In this document: in pieces, positions 1-14,278 of the stretch | How the letters are laid out: each line of letters starts with the position of its first letter | Position numbering within the stretch: the stretch's first letter is position 1 | NCBI GenBank assembly: GCA_029207755.1 | Contig: JARCOQ010000006.1 | Coordinates: 27,796,522 to 27,860,521 of the forward strand | Direction of reading: 5' to 3' | From: Chamaea fasciata | Lineage: Eukaryota; Chordata; Aves; Passeriformes; Sylviidae | DNA length: 64,000 nucleotides | Notes under the pieces: model-generated | The model's database searches: none | What the model saw: the letters and a program-made list of their open reading frames with translations, nothing else | Told to the model about the DNA's origin: nothing | Position numbers and translations under genes: made by a program

Positions 1-3000
1 ACAAGGGGAGTAACTTAATCAGGGAAATACCAGGGCATGATCTGGCGCTACTTTTCAGCTGGTTTGATCCCTACAGTTTGTGCCAGAGCTGGATTGTTCC
101 TGGATTGATTGGGTGTGTGCAGTGAATAATGTGAAATGACATTTTTCTGCCAAGGCTGAGATCATTGCTCTCAGTGTCATAGTGGTCTCCTGCATTTGTG
201 TGCCTGCTTACCCTCAGAACAACTGCAAATGTTTGAACTAGTATGTTGGAAGGATTCAGAAGTGGAAGAAAGAGAGAGACAGACAATAGGTAGGAATATT
301 CATAGCAGTGCTGGAGAATACCGCAGTTAAGAAAGAAATAAAGAAGTTAAAAAAATTATTAAAGGAAAGGAAGAAAAAATGTGAACATGAAATATAAAGC
401 AGTGTCTTTCTCATGCAAACCAGCCAAGAGTCTATACAAAGGACCACAGGCACTTTCTCAACGTATTTTTTTGTTGAGAAATTGAAAAATTCAAAAGTAA
501 GAGCTGATCACCATATGGTTGGACTGCAGAAGCTTTTATGGGATCATTAGTCTGGGATTTATGTAGGAAAATTAGCTTTTGGGTAACAGGGCCTTAAACA
601 GACTCAGCTTATTAATAACTTCTCAGGACCTAGATGTATATTAAGGTCATTTCAGATCAAGTTTTGTAATCATTATCAAATCCAAAATTCATATCTGTGG
701 GATTTGTGTGTAAATGGTGCTGCTGGTAGTACCAAATTTTATTCTAAGCTACTTATTATATAACTTCTTATTAAAAAAAGTGAAACATGTCATGTTGTCT
801 TTCAGGACCCACATGGCCACTCATCTGAGATAGAGGAGCAAGGCAGAAGAGTATGGAATTTGGATCTGACTGTTTAGATAACATACTTTGGAAAAATACG
901 GAGACACACTAGGAGAACAGAAGTGCTGTCCTAAGGAAGTGAATGCAAAAGCCTCTGGGAGCACCAGGAAACTATATTTAGAGATTTTTGCCTGCGAGAG
1001 AACCCTCTGTACCTAATTCTTCACCAGCTGAACCTTGTGATTCCTCAGCAGGGCTGGCAAAGCACAGCATTGCACCAGTCGCATCTGTCAGTCACAGCAC
1101 ATACGGGACGGTGCCTGCCTCGGTCTGTGAGAACTCTGCAGTCAGCTCAGATGGGTTTGGCATCTGTCTGGCATTGCAAAATCCCTTCACAGATGCTGAA
1201 CATTAGGTGACCACTGAGACAAGGGTCTAAAACATCTATGAATTCTAATGAGAAAGCAAAATTTTCTTCCTATTTTTTGTTGTTAGTCGGATTAATGATA
1301 CTATATGATCAACTTCTCTAAGGTCATTAGAAATAAAAATTGAGGAAAAAATGCACTTTTCACTTTCTAAATATTTACACATAAATTATTAATAAGGCAA
1401 TCCATTATTCTGTTTTGGTAGAAACAACAACTCCAGAAGACTGTTAGTTTTGAGAGTAAATTTATGTTTATTTATTAGGACTTTATGGGCTTCCAGAGCT
1501 GTGTGTTACTGATATTCTCAATTTAGGAAGGGATGTACTTGGACTGGTTTCATACCAGGCTCCTTCATTAACCAAAGAACGTATGTATATTTGAAATACA
1601 TTCCTGTTCATTGTTTTGCCTGTGCTTCCAGAATACACTAATGAAATGGAGATAAAATATAGGTGAGCCAGTAATAATAATGTTTTCTACAGCAATGGTA
1701 ATATGTACGAAGTCGATTTGAATACTGTCGGAAGTGTTTCACTCAACCAAGTAAGATGAAAATCTTCAGTTTTCCACTAGGTGTCAGTCAATCTATTTAT
1801 TTGGTTGAATAGGCGCTGCAGAAGAAATTTGAGGGCAAAAAGCTGGTGCCAAGTTGCTAAAAAAAGAATTACATTTTTTTGTGAATGCCAAACAGAGGTA
1901 TTTTGAAAGAATGAGATCAAATTGATGATTTTTAAATTTTAATTGTGCCTCTATATTTTTAGTTTGCTTTACATTCTCCATTAACACCAGTCAAGAAAGC
2001 TCCCACAAACTCCAACCATGTTACTGCTCTAGGAAAAGGGGAGAAGGAAGGAAGAGAAGAAGCAGTCTGGCCTTATCTGTGGAGACTCTGCTTGGTTATT
2101 TCATGTCGGTCCTGAGCCAGCAGCAGCAGGATTTGAACCTTCCAAGGGGAGGGTGATCAAGACAGCAGAATCCAACAACTCTCAAGAAAGCTCCAAAGCA
2201 TCAAGCCTTTGAACTGCCATTGCACTGAAAGGAAATGGCATCTTTCCCACCAGTGCAAGGCATGATAAGGCCCTTGGGAAAGGTCTTCAGAGTGCAGGAA
2301 GAGTGCAGAAACATCTGTGCAGGAAAAGAGAAGACAAGATAGATGGAGGGAGAGGAGTATGCCAATAATGGATTTGAAAAGGCAAACCAGACATAACTCT
2401 GCTAATGGTAATCTTGGTCCCATGCTGCTGGTCATAATGGCCATTGAAGGTTACCAACCTCTTCTTTTTCCAGGCCTGGCCTGACTGGAGCTGCTGTGGC
2501 AAGGCAGCACCCAAAGAACATACAGGAGAGGAAAGGTCAGAAAAGTGATGGTGCAGAGCAAGACATTTGCCAACTGGACAAAGCGAGCCAGATGCTGCTA
2601 CTTAAAGTACAAGAAGGAAGAAGGCAAGCATCTTCAAATCAGCAACCCTCTTCAGCCATTCTCATGTAGCTCAGCTTCCCTGCTTGGAGGCTGAAAATAA
2701 AATCATCTCATATCTACACAATGTGCTTTCAAGATTCAATACCAATGGCTTCATAGTGTAACTTCAGGGACTTGAAAAAGAATGTTAAATTTTTTTCATA
2801 TTGCATATGGTCTTGAAGTAAAGGGTAAGTTTCTGCATTGGATCAGACATGGACAAACTTTTTCTAGAATCATGGGATGTGGAAGGTGTATATCAGTGTT
2901 TGCCAGGAAACATGTTCAGATGCTCTTGTTAATAGCAGACCTATGCTAACAATTTTAAAAGTCATATATCTAATATAGACGATGCTTTGGAGGTCACTGG

Positions 3001-6000
3001 AATTGCCTTCTGCCGTCCTTCCACTAAGATGTGAGCCTCTGCATAGCTTGGCTGCAAGCCAAAAGGAGGTACTTTTTCCTGGCATGGTAAATTTGGGACC
3101 CGAATGTCACCTGTGTCTTAGGGAAGGCATTTCCAGATGCGCCCGTAGCTTAGTTATACCTTTCCCTCCACCCCCAGACATTTAACTAAGTTGTTTAGCT
3201 CTTGCATACTTCTAATTTAAGTCTCATACTTTTCTTCCTTTAGTCTGATGTGTTTAAAATCAAGCTCACACGAATCTTCCAGCCAAATGTTCTTAGAACT
3301 TATATATGCAGGGGTGTTGGTTTGTGACAGTGCAGGGCTGGGGGAAGGAGCCAGTGGTCTCAGGATGAGCCAGGAGTGCCCATGGGAGACTTCACCACTG
3401 CCTTGCCATGTGTGCTTTGGCCTATAACAGAGCTACAAGAACCAAAACCCAACATTAGCTGATTCTGTTAAAATTGCATGTCTACTCAAGACTGATGTCT
3501 TTGGTGCTGGAATCAGTGCTGCTATTACACTGTGTTCCCTTCCTGCTATTCACAAACATCCATGATTTCTAGCTCAGCTGTGTTTTCCTCCCAGTTGGCA
3601 GAAACCTTGGCTGTGAAGTGTGGGAATAAAACTTGGGATCTGCTGCAGCCAATTTTTATTTTGCTGTTGAAATTCTCACCTCTGTGAAATCACTACAGAA
3701 AAATGTTTTTATTTATGATGTTTTATTTATTTTCTATTTCTATGACACGTACTTCAGAAATGTAAGAACCCTCCTTTGTTTTTCTGTGTGTATCCAGCTC
3801 GTTCCCAAGAAACACTGTGACTGTGTATTTGTTGGAGGTGGAGGCATGAGGGAAGTGTTGGCTCCCAGTGCCTGCCCTCCGTTAAACACGTGGGAGCTCT
3901 GGCTTTCCATGTGTGACTGTGCAGATACCTGAGTAAAACTGTTTCCTATAGAAGTCTTCGGGACAGTGCTTTCTCCTGCTGAGATGCTGGAATGGGAAAA
4001 TTTGCTGGCTGTTTTCCTTTGAGGCTGGTACTCTGTCCTTGTACAGCACAACTTTCTAACAGCTGACTTTCAGTCAAACTCTGAAATGTTGAGCAGCTGC
4101 AAACCCATCGTGTGCCTCTCTCTGCAGGGACTATTGGTCACTGGACAGAATTACTGATCCCTAATTACAGTGTCTGTACAGATAATGATCAGCCTGGAGC
4201 CATAATCAAATATAAAAAGACTCTGAAACAAATCTATAGGCCAAGTTCTATATTTATGTAAAGCTCTGACAATTGGGAAGGCATGCCAACACAAGTTATT
4301 AATGCCATCATATTTTTATCATGTAAATGTGGCTATGTAGTTAGTGATGATCAGGGTTTCTGGACGTGATATTACAACCACACACAGAAGAAGATTTATC
4401 AGCCAGTTGGTTGCATTTGAGAGTGGATTTCATACTGACAGTTCTGTAGTGAAAGGAACTTACTATACTTGAGGAGACCAAGAAAGAAGCAGCTTTTCTC
4501 AGTGGGTTTATCTGGACTGGGGCTAATTTATAGGTATTGCATTGGACTCTCAAAGAGAGCATATTTCTTATACTCTGTAGAGCAGTGATGGGTAATAATG
4601 ACCCAGGGAAAGTCTGAGATACTCAACAAAAAGCTTCCTCCATCACTATTCTGAATATGAACCTCCCAGCTGTCCCAGGGCAAAGAGCTAGGGGGCAATT
4701 GGCATCTTGAGACAGAGTCTGTCTGCAGGGAAAGCAGAAGATGAAACAAGAGCTATGCTTCTTTGTCACTGTATGTGTCTGGTGCTAAATAATAAATCTT
4801 TTCAGAAGTCAAATCTAAATAAAGCTGCCCATGATCATCACCCCTAGTGCCTGTGCTGCTGGGTAGCAGGAGGAGAGACTTGGTAGTAGCAGATGTGCTT
4901 TTAGCTGGAGCCAGGCATCTGCCCCACCTGCAGGTATGTTTCCTACATCAGAAGGGAGCAGGGCAGTGAAACAAATCATGGAGTTGGGGTGTGTACGTGT
5001 CAATTTGAATAAAGAAAGTTAAAAATATTGCAGTGAATGAGGTTTTGGATGGAGAAAATTTACATGTTTGTTTTGGAGAGTATTTCCCCAGAGGAAAGTT
5101 GCTGGCATGGAATGTTTTCTCACATGTTTCTTCCCTCATTTTAAAGGCAATAGGGGAAGAATGTTAAATGTGCCTGTTTAAAAAGCCTGATGAGATCAGT
5201 ATTGTCACTGTTCTTCTCAGGTCACTGCATGACCTTGAGGAAATTGATAAGTGACTACCCAAAGCACAGGGTGGGGCAATTTGGGAAGAGTTGCCACAAT
5301 GGAGAGTGCCATCCATGGAGCAGCAGGCCTATCTTATTCATGTTTACCAAGAAAAAAAGTAGGCATTTTTCCACCCATCAGAGATGCATCACAGGAAATA
5401 TGATAGCCAAAGAGATGAATGAAAGCAAAGTTAATTTTTACTAGGCCTAGAAACACCATGTTGGATAGTGACTGGTCCCTCCTTGGAAAGCATCCATGTA
5501 TGAATCTCAAACACTTGGACAAATGCTATTGGCTGGCAGCAGCTCCTAAGAGAGGCTGTGCTCTCACAGTTTGGTCTCTCTCGTGATGAAAAGTGACTGG
5601 GTACAATACTTGCCACCAGAAACAATGCAGAGTGAGGCAGCTGACTTCCCTGAAGACACTAGGTTTAGCCACAATTTGTAATGGCTGCTTTTCCAGGCTG
5701 ACAGAAGAGTATGTTCACCCAGTTCAATGCCAGAGGGTCTCAGTTCACCAGGAGCGGGGGGGTTGTGGTATAGGACATGTGAGAAGCTAAAGATGTCTTG
5801 CTCTTGAACAAAAATAGTCGAATGTCTTAAAACAGATCAAAGTTTGATCAAGTTCTCATCTTTTCCCAGCCAGGGAAGCTTCTAGACAGTCTCTCCTCTT
5901 ATGGAAACACACGCAGTTTAGAGGAAAGGCCGCTTGTTCAGAAGTTGAGCTCCCCAAGAGGGTGGTGACAGGCCCCTTACCTTGGAGCATTGCTAAACAT

Positions 6001-7669
6001 GATGCAATCTATAAGCACCAAGTCTGAGCTGTGCATGCGCCTGTGAGGTTTTGTATCAGATCAGGGAGGGGAAAGGCAGAAGGAAATGGGATACCAGGAT
6101 CTGAGCCTTACCTGACTGCAGTGCTGGATCTGGCAGGATGGAGAAAATGTCACAGGCACACAAAACACACAAGCAGTGTAGAACTGATTGTAAAAGAGAG
6201 CTTGCAGGTTTTAACAGGAAGTTTGCAGAACACAGAGAAAAGAAGACTGCAACAGCAGTGAATGATCTCAGAAGATGTTGTTGCTCAGCCTCGACTTCTC
6301 CTGTGGTTTTCAACAGCGAGCAACCAGAATATTTTATCTGTGACTGGGAAGCATTTGGGGGTTGTTGGTGTTTTTGTGAAGTGTGCATCTTTAAATCACG
6401 TACAGTATGCTTGATTAATAATCAAGGTAGAGAAAGAAATCAGTATTTTTCAGCAGCTCCCTAAGAAATGTATCCCTACACAGGGTATCTCCTAGGCTAT
6501 TCTCTGTTTCACGGCTTGAAACAACTGCAAACTATATGTATATATTCTTATCCCAGTTTATGATCCCCTGGAGCATGTTAATGGGTACACAACATTAATC
6601 TGATTTGTTTAAAAATATTAATCCTATTTTTTGTTTAATGGTACAAATCTGGGCACAACTGATAACAAAAACTTACAGCATCTTATCTCTTCTGGGAGAT
6701 AGCTAAATGCAATGCCATTCATCACAGTGATAAGTAGCTCCTCAGGCACAAATACACGCATATTGCAGTCCGTGCGTGATGCCGACCAGATGCAGCTCTG
6801 TTTTCTGTCTGCTCTGCGTGGCGCTATCGACAAAGAGCTGTGAGCAAGGGCAAAGCAATACTCTTGGCAAATTCTTCGCTAACGTTGGGCTCTGCTGTCC
6901 TATGAACCTCTCTGGCAAATTTTAAACAGAATCTAGGAGTCTGTTTTAGCAGGAGACTAGACAGCAAATAAGACTTCAATCTTGCAATCAGCCCAGCATT
7001 TTGTTTGAAATTGGATTTCTTGTCTTTCAGTCAGGATAAAACTGATGTCTGGCCAAAAGCAGTCCCAAGGTTTGCTGTGTTGAGAAGAGCCCTGCAGAGC
7101 AGAGATCACCTGCAGCAGCCCAGGGGGCTGTGGGGATGAGGCAGTGTTTGTGCTGTGTCATAATCCTGCAGCAAGACATTGTTACCCAGTGCTGGCTTTA
7201 GATTCTGTAATCACCTTAAGTTTCCTACTGTGAAGGTATGTTACCAGGGAAATGTGGAAATACTTAAAGAATCATACTTGTAATCTTTTAAATGTCTGTA
7301 TTTCCTTTTTTTCTTTTACCCTTGAGTTTATCTAAGCATTCTTTTAATGAGGTTTATCGGCCCTAATGTGTCAAAACTTGTTCTTGGGATTAGCATGCAC
7401 CATTAAGGTTCAAATATTCTATTTGCATCTCTAGTTCAAAAACCTTTATACTCTGGCTTCCCATCACAAAATGTAGTTGATGGCACAACTGTTTCATCTC
7501 TCGTCTACCAAAAGGAGTTTGAGTTAGAAACCCTCTGGAGTAGTGTACAGACAAGAAGCAGCTCAAAGGAAAGCTTGTTCTTGGCTCGGCCTGAGCTATT
7601 TTTGATATTTTTGATATTTTTGTTTCAGTTTCTTGCAAAACTTGTACTTTCAATTTATGATTACTGAAG

Positions 7670-7673
<4 letters not shown>

Positions 7674-7703
<30 letters not shown>
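7674..7703. repeat. Poly-T tract (30 T)
   Basis: Thirty uninterrupted T residues lie in the 3' flank of DLC1. No retroposed body is recognisable on either side, so it may be a simple expansion or the tail of an old retrocopy on the minus strand. Confidence 0.9.
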
Positions 7704-7704
<1 letters not shown>

Positions 7705-8357
7705 TGGTATTCTGGGGAAGTCTAACTAGTGAAGGCAAGGTACAGAGGGCATGAAGTTCATTGTAGGAAAGCTGACCGAGGGACAGGCTCAAGTCATTCA
7801 AAGAGCCTGGGCTGAGTTCCTATTTATACCAAAGGTTTTTGGATTATTCATTCATTTCTGAGGCTGGGACAAAACCTGGCAGGGCAGTGGAACGTGGTGG
7901 GTGGGAAACCAAGTCCTACACAACATGGAAAATGCTCATGCCCCAGATACTACTTCTGGGACCATTTTCTGTAAGAATTAGGCAGAAGAGAAGGGCAGAG
8001 CAGAGTGAGCTTGTTTGTTTAGACACACAATGTTTGCCTTTATTTCTCTCTATCTTTTCTAAGGGCTGTGACGGCACTTCCTTCCTAGTTCATTTGTGTG
8101 GCTGCCTGAAAGGGATATGTCTAAATAGGGGTCAGAGTGACTGCAGGGCAGTTTGCTTGTTTGTTAAACAATATGGGAAGAAAACAGAGGCCATGAAGAA
8201 TACCTCCCTCCCCTCTGTGCCCCAGGGAACATTCTTTATAAAACTTGGCAGCAACTCTGTCATCACAAACCAGCAAACCACTACATGGAGCAGCTGGCTC
8301 TAGAAACTGTTTTAGTCATTTAACAGGATAGGAAGAGGATGCAAAGGAAAGAAGCTT

Positions 8358-8392
8358 AAAAAAAAAAAAAAAAGAAAAGAAAAATTGTATAA
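8358..8392. repeat. A-rich simple repeat
   Basis: A run of 16 A is followed by AAAG units; low-complexity sequence. Confidence 0.85.
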
Positions 8393-9607
8393 AGCCTCAG
8401 AGAAAATCTCTACATCAGTAAGACAGAATATTTAAACAGTAAAAAATGTGTGGTGGTTTTCAAGGAATTAAAAAGAAAGAGTATGATAAGATTGACTTGT
8501 TACATGGTCCATTATATAAAAAAAAGCATAGTAAATATCATTTCATGTCCCAGATTGTGCTGCTGATCAATTTAAATAAATGCTCTCTCTGATAGTGACC
8601 ATTGCAAAGCTCTTTGCACACCAGCACAAGAAACTTCCTGCAGGGTCTTCTGAAAAAATATATCCAGAAGAAAGTCCAAGTGCTTAGAGCAGCAATTAAA
8701 AATAACATGAATTTTGGTGTTTACATTTTTCTCAAAGCTCTACAAAAAATTAATAGTGAATTCCAAATGTATATTTTCAAATTATGAAATTCCAAATTAT
8801 GAAAAGAATTACTTTTATAATAGAGTGGATGGTGCCAGAAAACAGCTTGTTTTGCCTTCTTTCCTCAGACCACTTGGTGAGATTTTGAATCAGTGTCTCT
8901 AGGCTCTTTTCTACCAGTAAACTGGGGATATGATTCTATGCAAGCCTAAAACTTTAGATACTTAGAGATTCCCAGCATCCGCTATTTACTTAGATTTTTA
9001 CAAAATACATGCCTAAGGTGTGTTAGCCATGACTGGCCTGCTTAAACCTCTGTGCCCATGAGCAGCAGGGCCTCTGAACCCTGTCACTGTTCTTGACATG
9101 TCATTCATTCCCTCAATGGTCTTGCCAGTAGGGTGCTTGGGACATAGCTTCCCCTCCTTCCCCAGTCCCATGTGTCTGCTGAATTGAAGCTAGTTCAGTA
9201 GCTACTCTGCCTGATCTTGTTTACAGCTAATGTGACAAGACCAGTGCTTTACCTAGAAAATTATGTGATAATTTTATACATAATCATTTATTCTTATCTT
9301 AGGTTAGAAGGGTGGAGACAGCGAGTGTGAATGTAATTTCTTTTGGACTGTGGTTCAGATGTTAGCTAGAAAATCTTGACTTTTCTACTTGCGCAAGGTC
9401 ATTCTCAAAAGGCCTCAAGTGCAATTTAATGTGTTTTCGGAGGTCTCCGAAGCCAAGTAAGGGAGCTTGCAGACCAAGCACTGTGTAGTGTTAGTGCGGC
9501 TGTGGGTACCATCACAGTTCTGGAATTCCTGAGCAGTTTTGATCCCATCTAAATGTTTCTACTTTGTTGAACTCTTGCCCTGCATTATGAGGAATAGGTG
9601 TTTCTAT

Positions 9608-10150
9608 GGCACATGCCCCTGTACTTGGCACTGGTGAAGCTGCACCTCAAATTCTTTTTCAGTTTGGGGTGTGCCACTGCAAGAAAGTCATTGAGGTGCT
9701 GGAGTGTGTCCAAAGAAGGGCAACAGAGCTGGTGAAGGGTCTGGAGTACAGGTTTTCTGAGGAGTGGCGAGGGAGCTGTGGAAGGAAGGAAGCTCAGAAG
9801 GGACCTTACTGCACTCTGCAACTGCTTGAAAGGAGGCTGTAGTGAGATGAAGGTCAGTCTCTTCTCCTAGGGAAAAAGTGACAGGATGAGAGGAAATGCC
9901 CTCAAGTTGCTCCGGGGGAGGGTTGGATTGGATATTTGGAAAAATCTTTTTGTGGAAAGGGTTGTCAAGAATTGGAACAGGCTGGCCAGGGAAGTGGTGG
10001 AGTCATCATCCCCATAGTTACTTAAAAGACGTGTAGATGGGGCACTTGGGGCACACTGTTTAATGGAGGGCTCGGCAGTGCTGAATTAATGGTTGGACTG
10101 AACCATCTTAGAGGTCTTTTCTGTCCAAATGGATTCTGTGGTTCGATACA
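9608..10150 (+). mobile_element. CR1 LINE, 5'-truncated, plus orientation
   Basis: The block reads through the CR1 end of ORF2 (GTACTTGGCACTGGTGAAGC near the start, then the GTGTCCAAAGAAGGGCAACAG segment) and the 3' UTR (GGAACAGGCTGGCCAGGGAA, GGTTGGACTGAACCATCTTA). It ends in a decayed 3' terminal repeat, ATTCTGTGGTTCGATA. A short internal deletion lies near 9775-9790. The element is diverged and dead. CR1 is the dominant retrotransposon of birds and other sauropsids. Confidence 0.93.
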
Positions 10151-13100
10151 TACTTTGAATTGATGAGTAGCATAGCACAGAGATGGGATGCCCTCAGGGG
10201 AAGAAAATTACCGTCACTTCTCACCATGGAAGACATGAATCATCCTCATGCTTTTCCCCTCACTGGGATGTAGGTGCTTCACCATTGCTGAGGATTACCA
10301 CCACAGTTTTTCACCACCAGAGTTTTTCAGTTTCAGTAATTGTATGTACTTCTCCCAGTCTTAGATAATGGAGTAAAAAAACCTAAGTAGAGGGAGGGCA
10401 GGTGCCATTCTCCAGGCACATTACCTTAATGAACCTCCTTCTTTTTTTAAGACTGTCTACAAGGCTTTCAAAGCTGCTTTTCTGTGTATCTTAAAGCGGT
10501 TTTCATTGCTATCTGCTGAAAGAAATTGTTTGTAGGCAGCAAAATTTTACCATTTTCTTCCTTTTTCTTAAGTAACAATTTTAATGTTCTAGCTTTGTAG
10601 GCTATAGGTGGGGTGAGGTATCAGTGAGGTGTGATATTCAAATTCAGTTTAGATTGTTGCTTGTATTCTTGTATGATTTATTACTCATTTTATGCTTTGG
10701 AAGCTCTGGTTGATAAATTATGTAGGTAACAAAGGCTTCAATATGAGGGAAAAAAGCCCGTGTGCATTCTTCAGACATTCTGTTCAGAGAGAGAAATGAA
10801 AAGAGTACAGACTGCTAGAGATTAGATGATTGAGTTAATACAAATATTTAGTATCTTTGTATTCCTTTTCGTTTGTTTAAATGGACTACTGACAATACGC
10901 ACCATTGTTCAACTGTCCCCAGAGATTTGGGTAAAAAAGTAGCCTATTAAAAACTTCACTAACCATACTGTCAGTGTTTCTATGAACTTGAATTATAGCC
11001 TAGAAGATGACGTGTTTACCCAACTCATAACAGTGCCTTGACTGAAATTTATTTTCTTTTAGTTGTTTTTGAAAAAAAGGCAAATACTTACCAGATGACC
11101 TGCTTGTTTTGAATAGACCTGTCAGGCTGCTGTCACTAAACATGTTGGAGGTGTTTGGCTAAAACTTTAGAACCATTCCTCTATTATGCACACCTTGCAC
11201 ACCATCTTAGACTGGGCTGCTTTATGAATATAATCTACTTTTGCTGCTAGCTGGCTTATTTTAAAAAATGACAGTTCTCTCAAGTGTCCCTCACTATTTT
11301 AATTGAAATTCCCTTTCCTGAAATTCCCTTTTAATTTGCTAACCATCTTACTATGTCTCTAATAAATGAAGGTATAAGCTCCTTCAAATCAGAGCCATCT
11401 TGGCTATTATCACCCTGTCTACCACCTTATAACATGCTTATGTCATCATATCATGCAAAAAGCTAACTTCCTTCCCTGGAAAGCATACATTACTGTACCA
11501 GCCCTTTTAACATTCTACCTTTTGAATACTTGATTTTTTGAATAGTAGAATTCTTTCATTCACTGAGAATTCTGTTCCTAAGAGGCTTTTCCATTTTTAG
11601 TGTTATAGTGTATAAGTGTTAAAGCCTTAAGAAATGTCTGTGTGGGTTAGGAGCAACTGTGATATTCAGACTCACCACATCACCCTTTTATTATTTGAGC
11701 TAATGAAGTGACTACTAGAACACTGGTACCTGGAAAAGCATGCACAATACACTTGCTGTAGGTCTTTTTCTTCCTGTACTAAGGAAAATCTCTTGAGCCT
11801 ATGGAAGAATGGATTTGATTCTCTCTTTGATGGGGAAATCCTGCTAATCAGTAATAGATCTTTCTGGATTTTGAGTAAAATTTAGGAAAGCAAAGAGGAC
11901 CCCCAGTTGAGTGGTAACCTCCCCATGCTGATCTTGATGCTCTCAGCCCATGGTGGGAAAGGCACTGCATCTCCTAATTTAAGTGAAACTCCACTTCAAT
12001 AAAATCTAAGCAAACAGCACTCCACAACCTCCAATATAATTTTTAGAGAAACACTTATTAGTAACTTCCAAAATAATTGAGATATTTTATTTTTGACACC
12101 AGATTTTTTCTTGCTCATGAAGGCAGTTCTATCTGACAGTGCTTAAAGGTCAAAACTTGTAGCCTGTAAGTTCTGTAATCATGGCAAATAATGAAGAGAG
12201 AACCTCTGTTATATCTTTGTGATGCTTTATGGAAGCTAGGAAGCAACAATTCCAGGGTTTGAGCATGCAGAGTTTTAAATTACTTAGGCTCTTGCTGCAT
12301 CTCAGGGCGAGATTGTCCCACAGTCCCAAAGACTTCTTGCTGTGTGGAAAATGCCTTTTCCTTTCCTTCTGCCTCACATTTTCCATTAACGAATTTTTAT
12401 CCCATCTTGTACACCCACTCAGCCAGTTTGAACTCTTCTGGGTTTTTATGACCTTTGAGTGCTAGTAGACATTTACTACATCCCTCTTGTCTAGTGGCCA
12501 GACTGGGTCCTGAATCTCTCTTTATAAATGTGCCCCTTCAGTGCCTTAATCTCTTTTGATGGAATTTTTTCTTCTCTGAATTCTTTCCCATACTTCACTG
12601 CATTTTACTGTTCCTGGATTCAGCTTGCAAGTTCATTTCTTGCAAGCAATCCGTATGCCTCAGAATATACAGGAAAATACAGCAGGATGGTGCAGAGGAG
12701 AGGAGAAATTTTGCTAGTCTGAAGAGCTTAGGAGAATGCTCAATGCAAAAGGCACATGTGTGCAAGCATTGCATATTTGCATCAGATCTTTACCCTAATC
12801 TCTGGTGTTATGAAATAATTGTTTTAGAGTTTAATACCTCTCCTTGTGAGAGAAATAAAACATTCTGGGTTGACAGACGAGAAACAGATGAAAGAAACTT
12901 TTCAGAGATGCAGTGAAGGGTTGTTTTGAGAAGTTATGGTGAAACAGAGGTGAAGGAATTAGTGTTTCTTAATGCACTGCTCTGTTAAGTTTTCATTCCT
13001 GATGATGGTAGGACACTGTTTCCAGCACTTATCAGATGTGTGTATAACAGCTGATTTTCATAAGCCTTAAGCGAAAATATCCACCTTTTATAATGTATCC

Positions 13101-14278
13101 CAAGTCATGGACACTGTTTTCATATTAACTTTCTCCTGGCACAGACTACTGTGGATACCAGGTCCTGCTCTTTTCAAGGTTTTGTACCACCAGACTGCAC
13201 AGGTACTGCTTTGCGTAATTTCAGTCTCCTTTTCCCAGGCTGTCCATGTGTGTTACTGACATCTCTGGTCTTTAAGGTGAAGGGTACTGATTGTTTACAG
13301 CTTCATAAATATCTAATTGTGGAGTGCATTACTTGAGGAATGACAGTGAAACATGACTCTGTTTGAATTTGTCAGAAAGTACTGAAATTCAGCATCACCA
13401 AAGCACAGGGCAGATTGGACCTGTGTTGCACCACGAGGTACACAGTTATTCACACCAGCACCTGGACAGAATGGAATGGGGGCCCAGCCTGCACTTCCTC
13501 TGTGGCAATTCTGCTTAAAGCAGAACATCTCAAGAGGAGCCAGTGCTGCCCTGAATGACAGCTAACAAAAAAACCCCACAGACAGGGAAGATTGAATTGT
13601 GTTGTTCAGCAACAACACGGATATCTGCAAATGAAGGTACCAAGAACACAAATATTCTGGAGGCTGAGGCTACTTAGAAGATTCAAAATTAACTCATATT
13701 GTAGAAATGTTTAGGAAAATGCTAATTTGAAAGTAACCTAAATGCATTTTAAACAAAATGCAGTATAAATCCTTAAGGTGCCAGAGGAGTGTCATGAGTT
13801 GTTGTGCCTAAAGATCCAAATAAAACCATCGTTACAGAAAAAAAGTCAGCTCTAACTCTGCTAGTGCTAAGGGCCCAAAACTGTGAACAATTTTTTTTTT
13901 TTTTTTATGTTCAGTTGTTTAAGTATTGACTTGTTAAGAAAAAAGGTTCTGTAACAGCCAAACAAATGACAGTCCCTTATCAGAAAGTTTCTCTAAAACT
14001 CTTTGATGCGTGAGAACTAATACCACGGCAACAAGAGGTTTGCTTTTGCCAGACTCTGAAGCAGCATCCCTCAGTGCTCCCTGGGGAATGAAGTGGGAAG
14101 TGACAGCAATAGGACTTTGGGATGCTCAGGCAGAGAAAGAATAGGATGATGTTGGTAACTGGAAGGCCTTCTCACAGCTGCTCTACCAGACAAGCCTCAC
14201 AAATCAAAACCCTCCTTCAGATGCCTAAACTATATTTCTGTTGGCTAAGACTTCAAAAACTTTGAAAAGTTGCTTGAA
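10151..14278. other. DLC1 3' flank between the CR1 element and the UTR, no supported gene
   Basis: AT-rich unique sequence. The stretch around 12.15-12.7 kb has overlapping ORFs of 64-78 codons on both strands and could be a decayed repeat, but I cannot assign it to a family. Confidence 0.65.
13891..13906. repeat. Poly-T tract (16 T)
   Basis: A homopolymer downstream of DLC1, with no adjacent recognisable element. Confidence 0.85.

Larger units (their letters stand above)
1..9607. other. DLC1 3' flank, no supported gene
   Basis: AT-rich unique sequence with short random ORFs on both strands, a T30 and an A16 tract. The longest ORF (7839-8303 on +, 154 codons) has no recognisable domain. I see no splice-framed exon, RNA gene or repeat family I can name. 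In other vertebrates the gene beyond DLC1's 3' end is TRMT9B; nothing of it is recognisable here. Confidence 0.7.

Noticed and set aside
3138..3215. tRNA-like GCCCGTAGCTTAGTTATACC
   Set aside because: It resembles a D-arm/box A, but there is no box B (GGTTCGA type), no acceptor-stem pairing and no anticodon arm in the following bases.
6138..6464. 108-codon plus-strand ORF with Lys/Arg-rich start
   Set aside because: The peptide resembles no family I know, and an overlapping minus-strand ORF of similar length is equally open.
7839..8303. 154-codon plus-strand ORF, longest outside DLC1-related shadows and low-complexity sequence
   Set aside because: No recognisable domain, no helpful composition, and no splice or promoter context; lengths like this occur by chance in 64 kb of six-frame sequence.
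9606..9842. 78-codon ORFs on both strands
   Set aside because: The sequence is the decayed end of CR1 ORF2; it is transposon remnant rather than a host gene.
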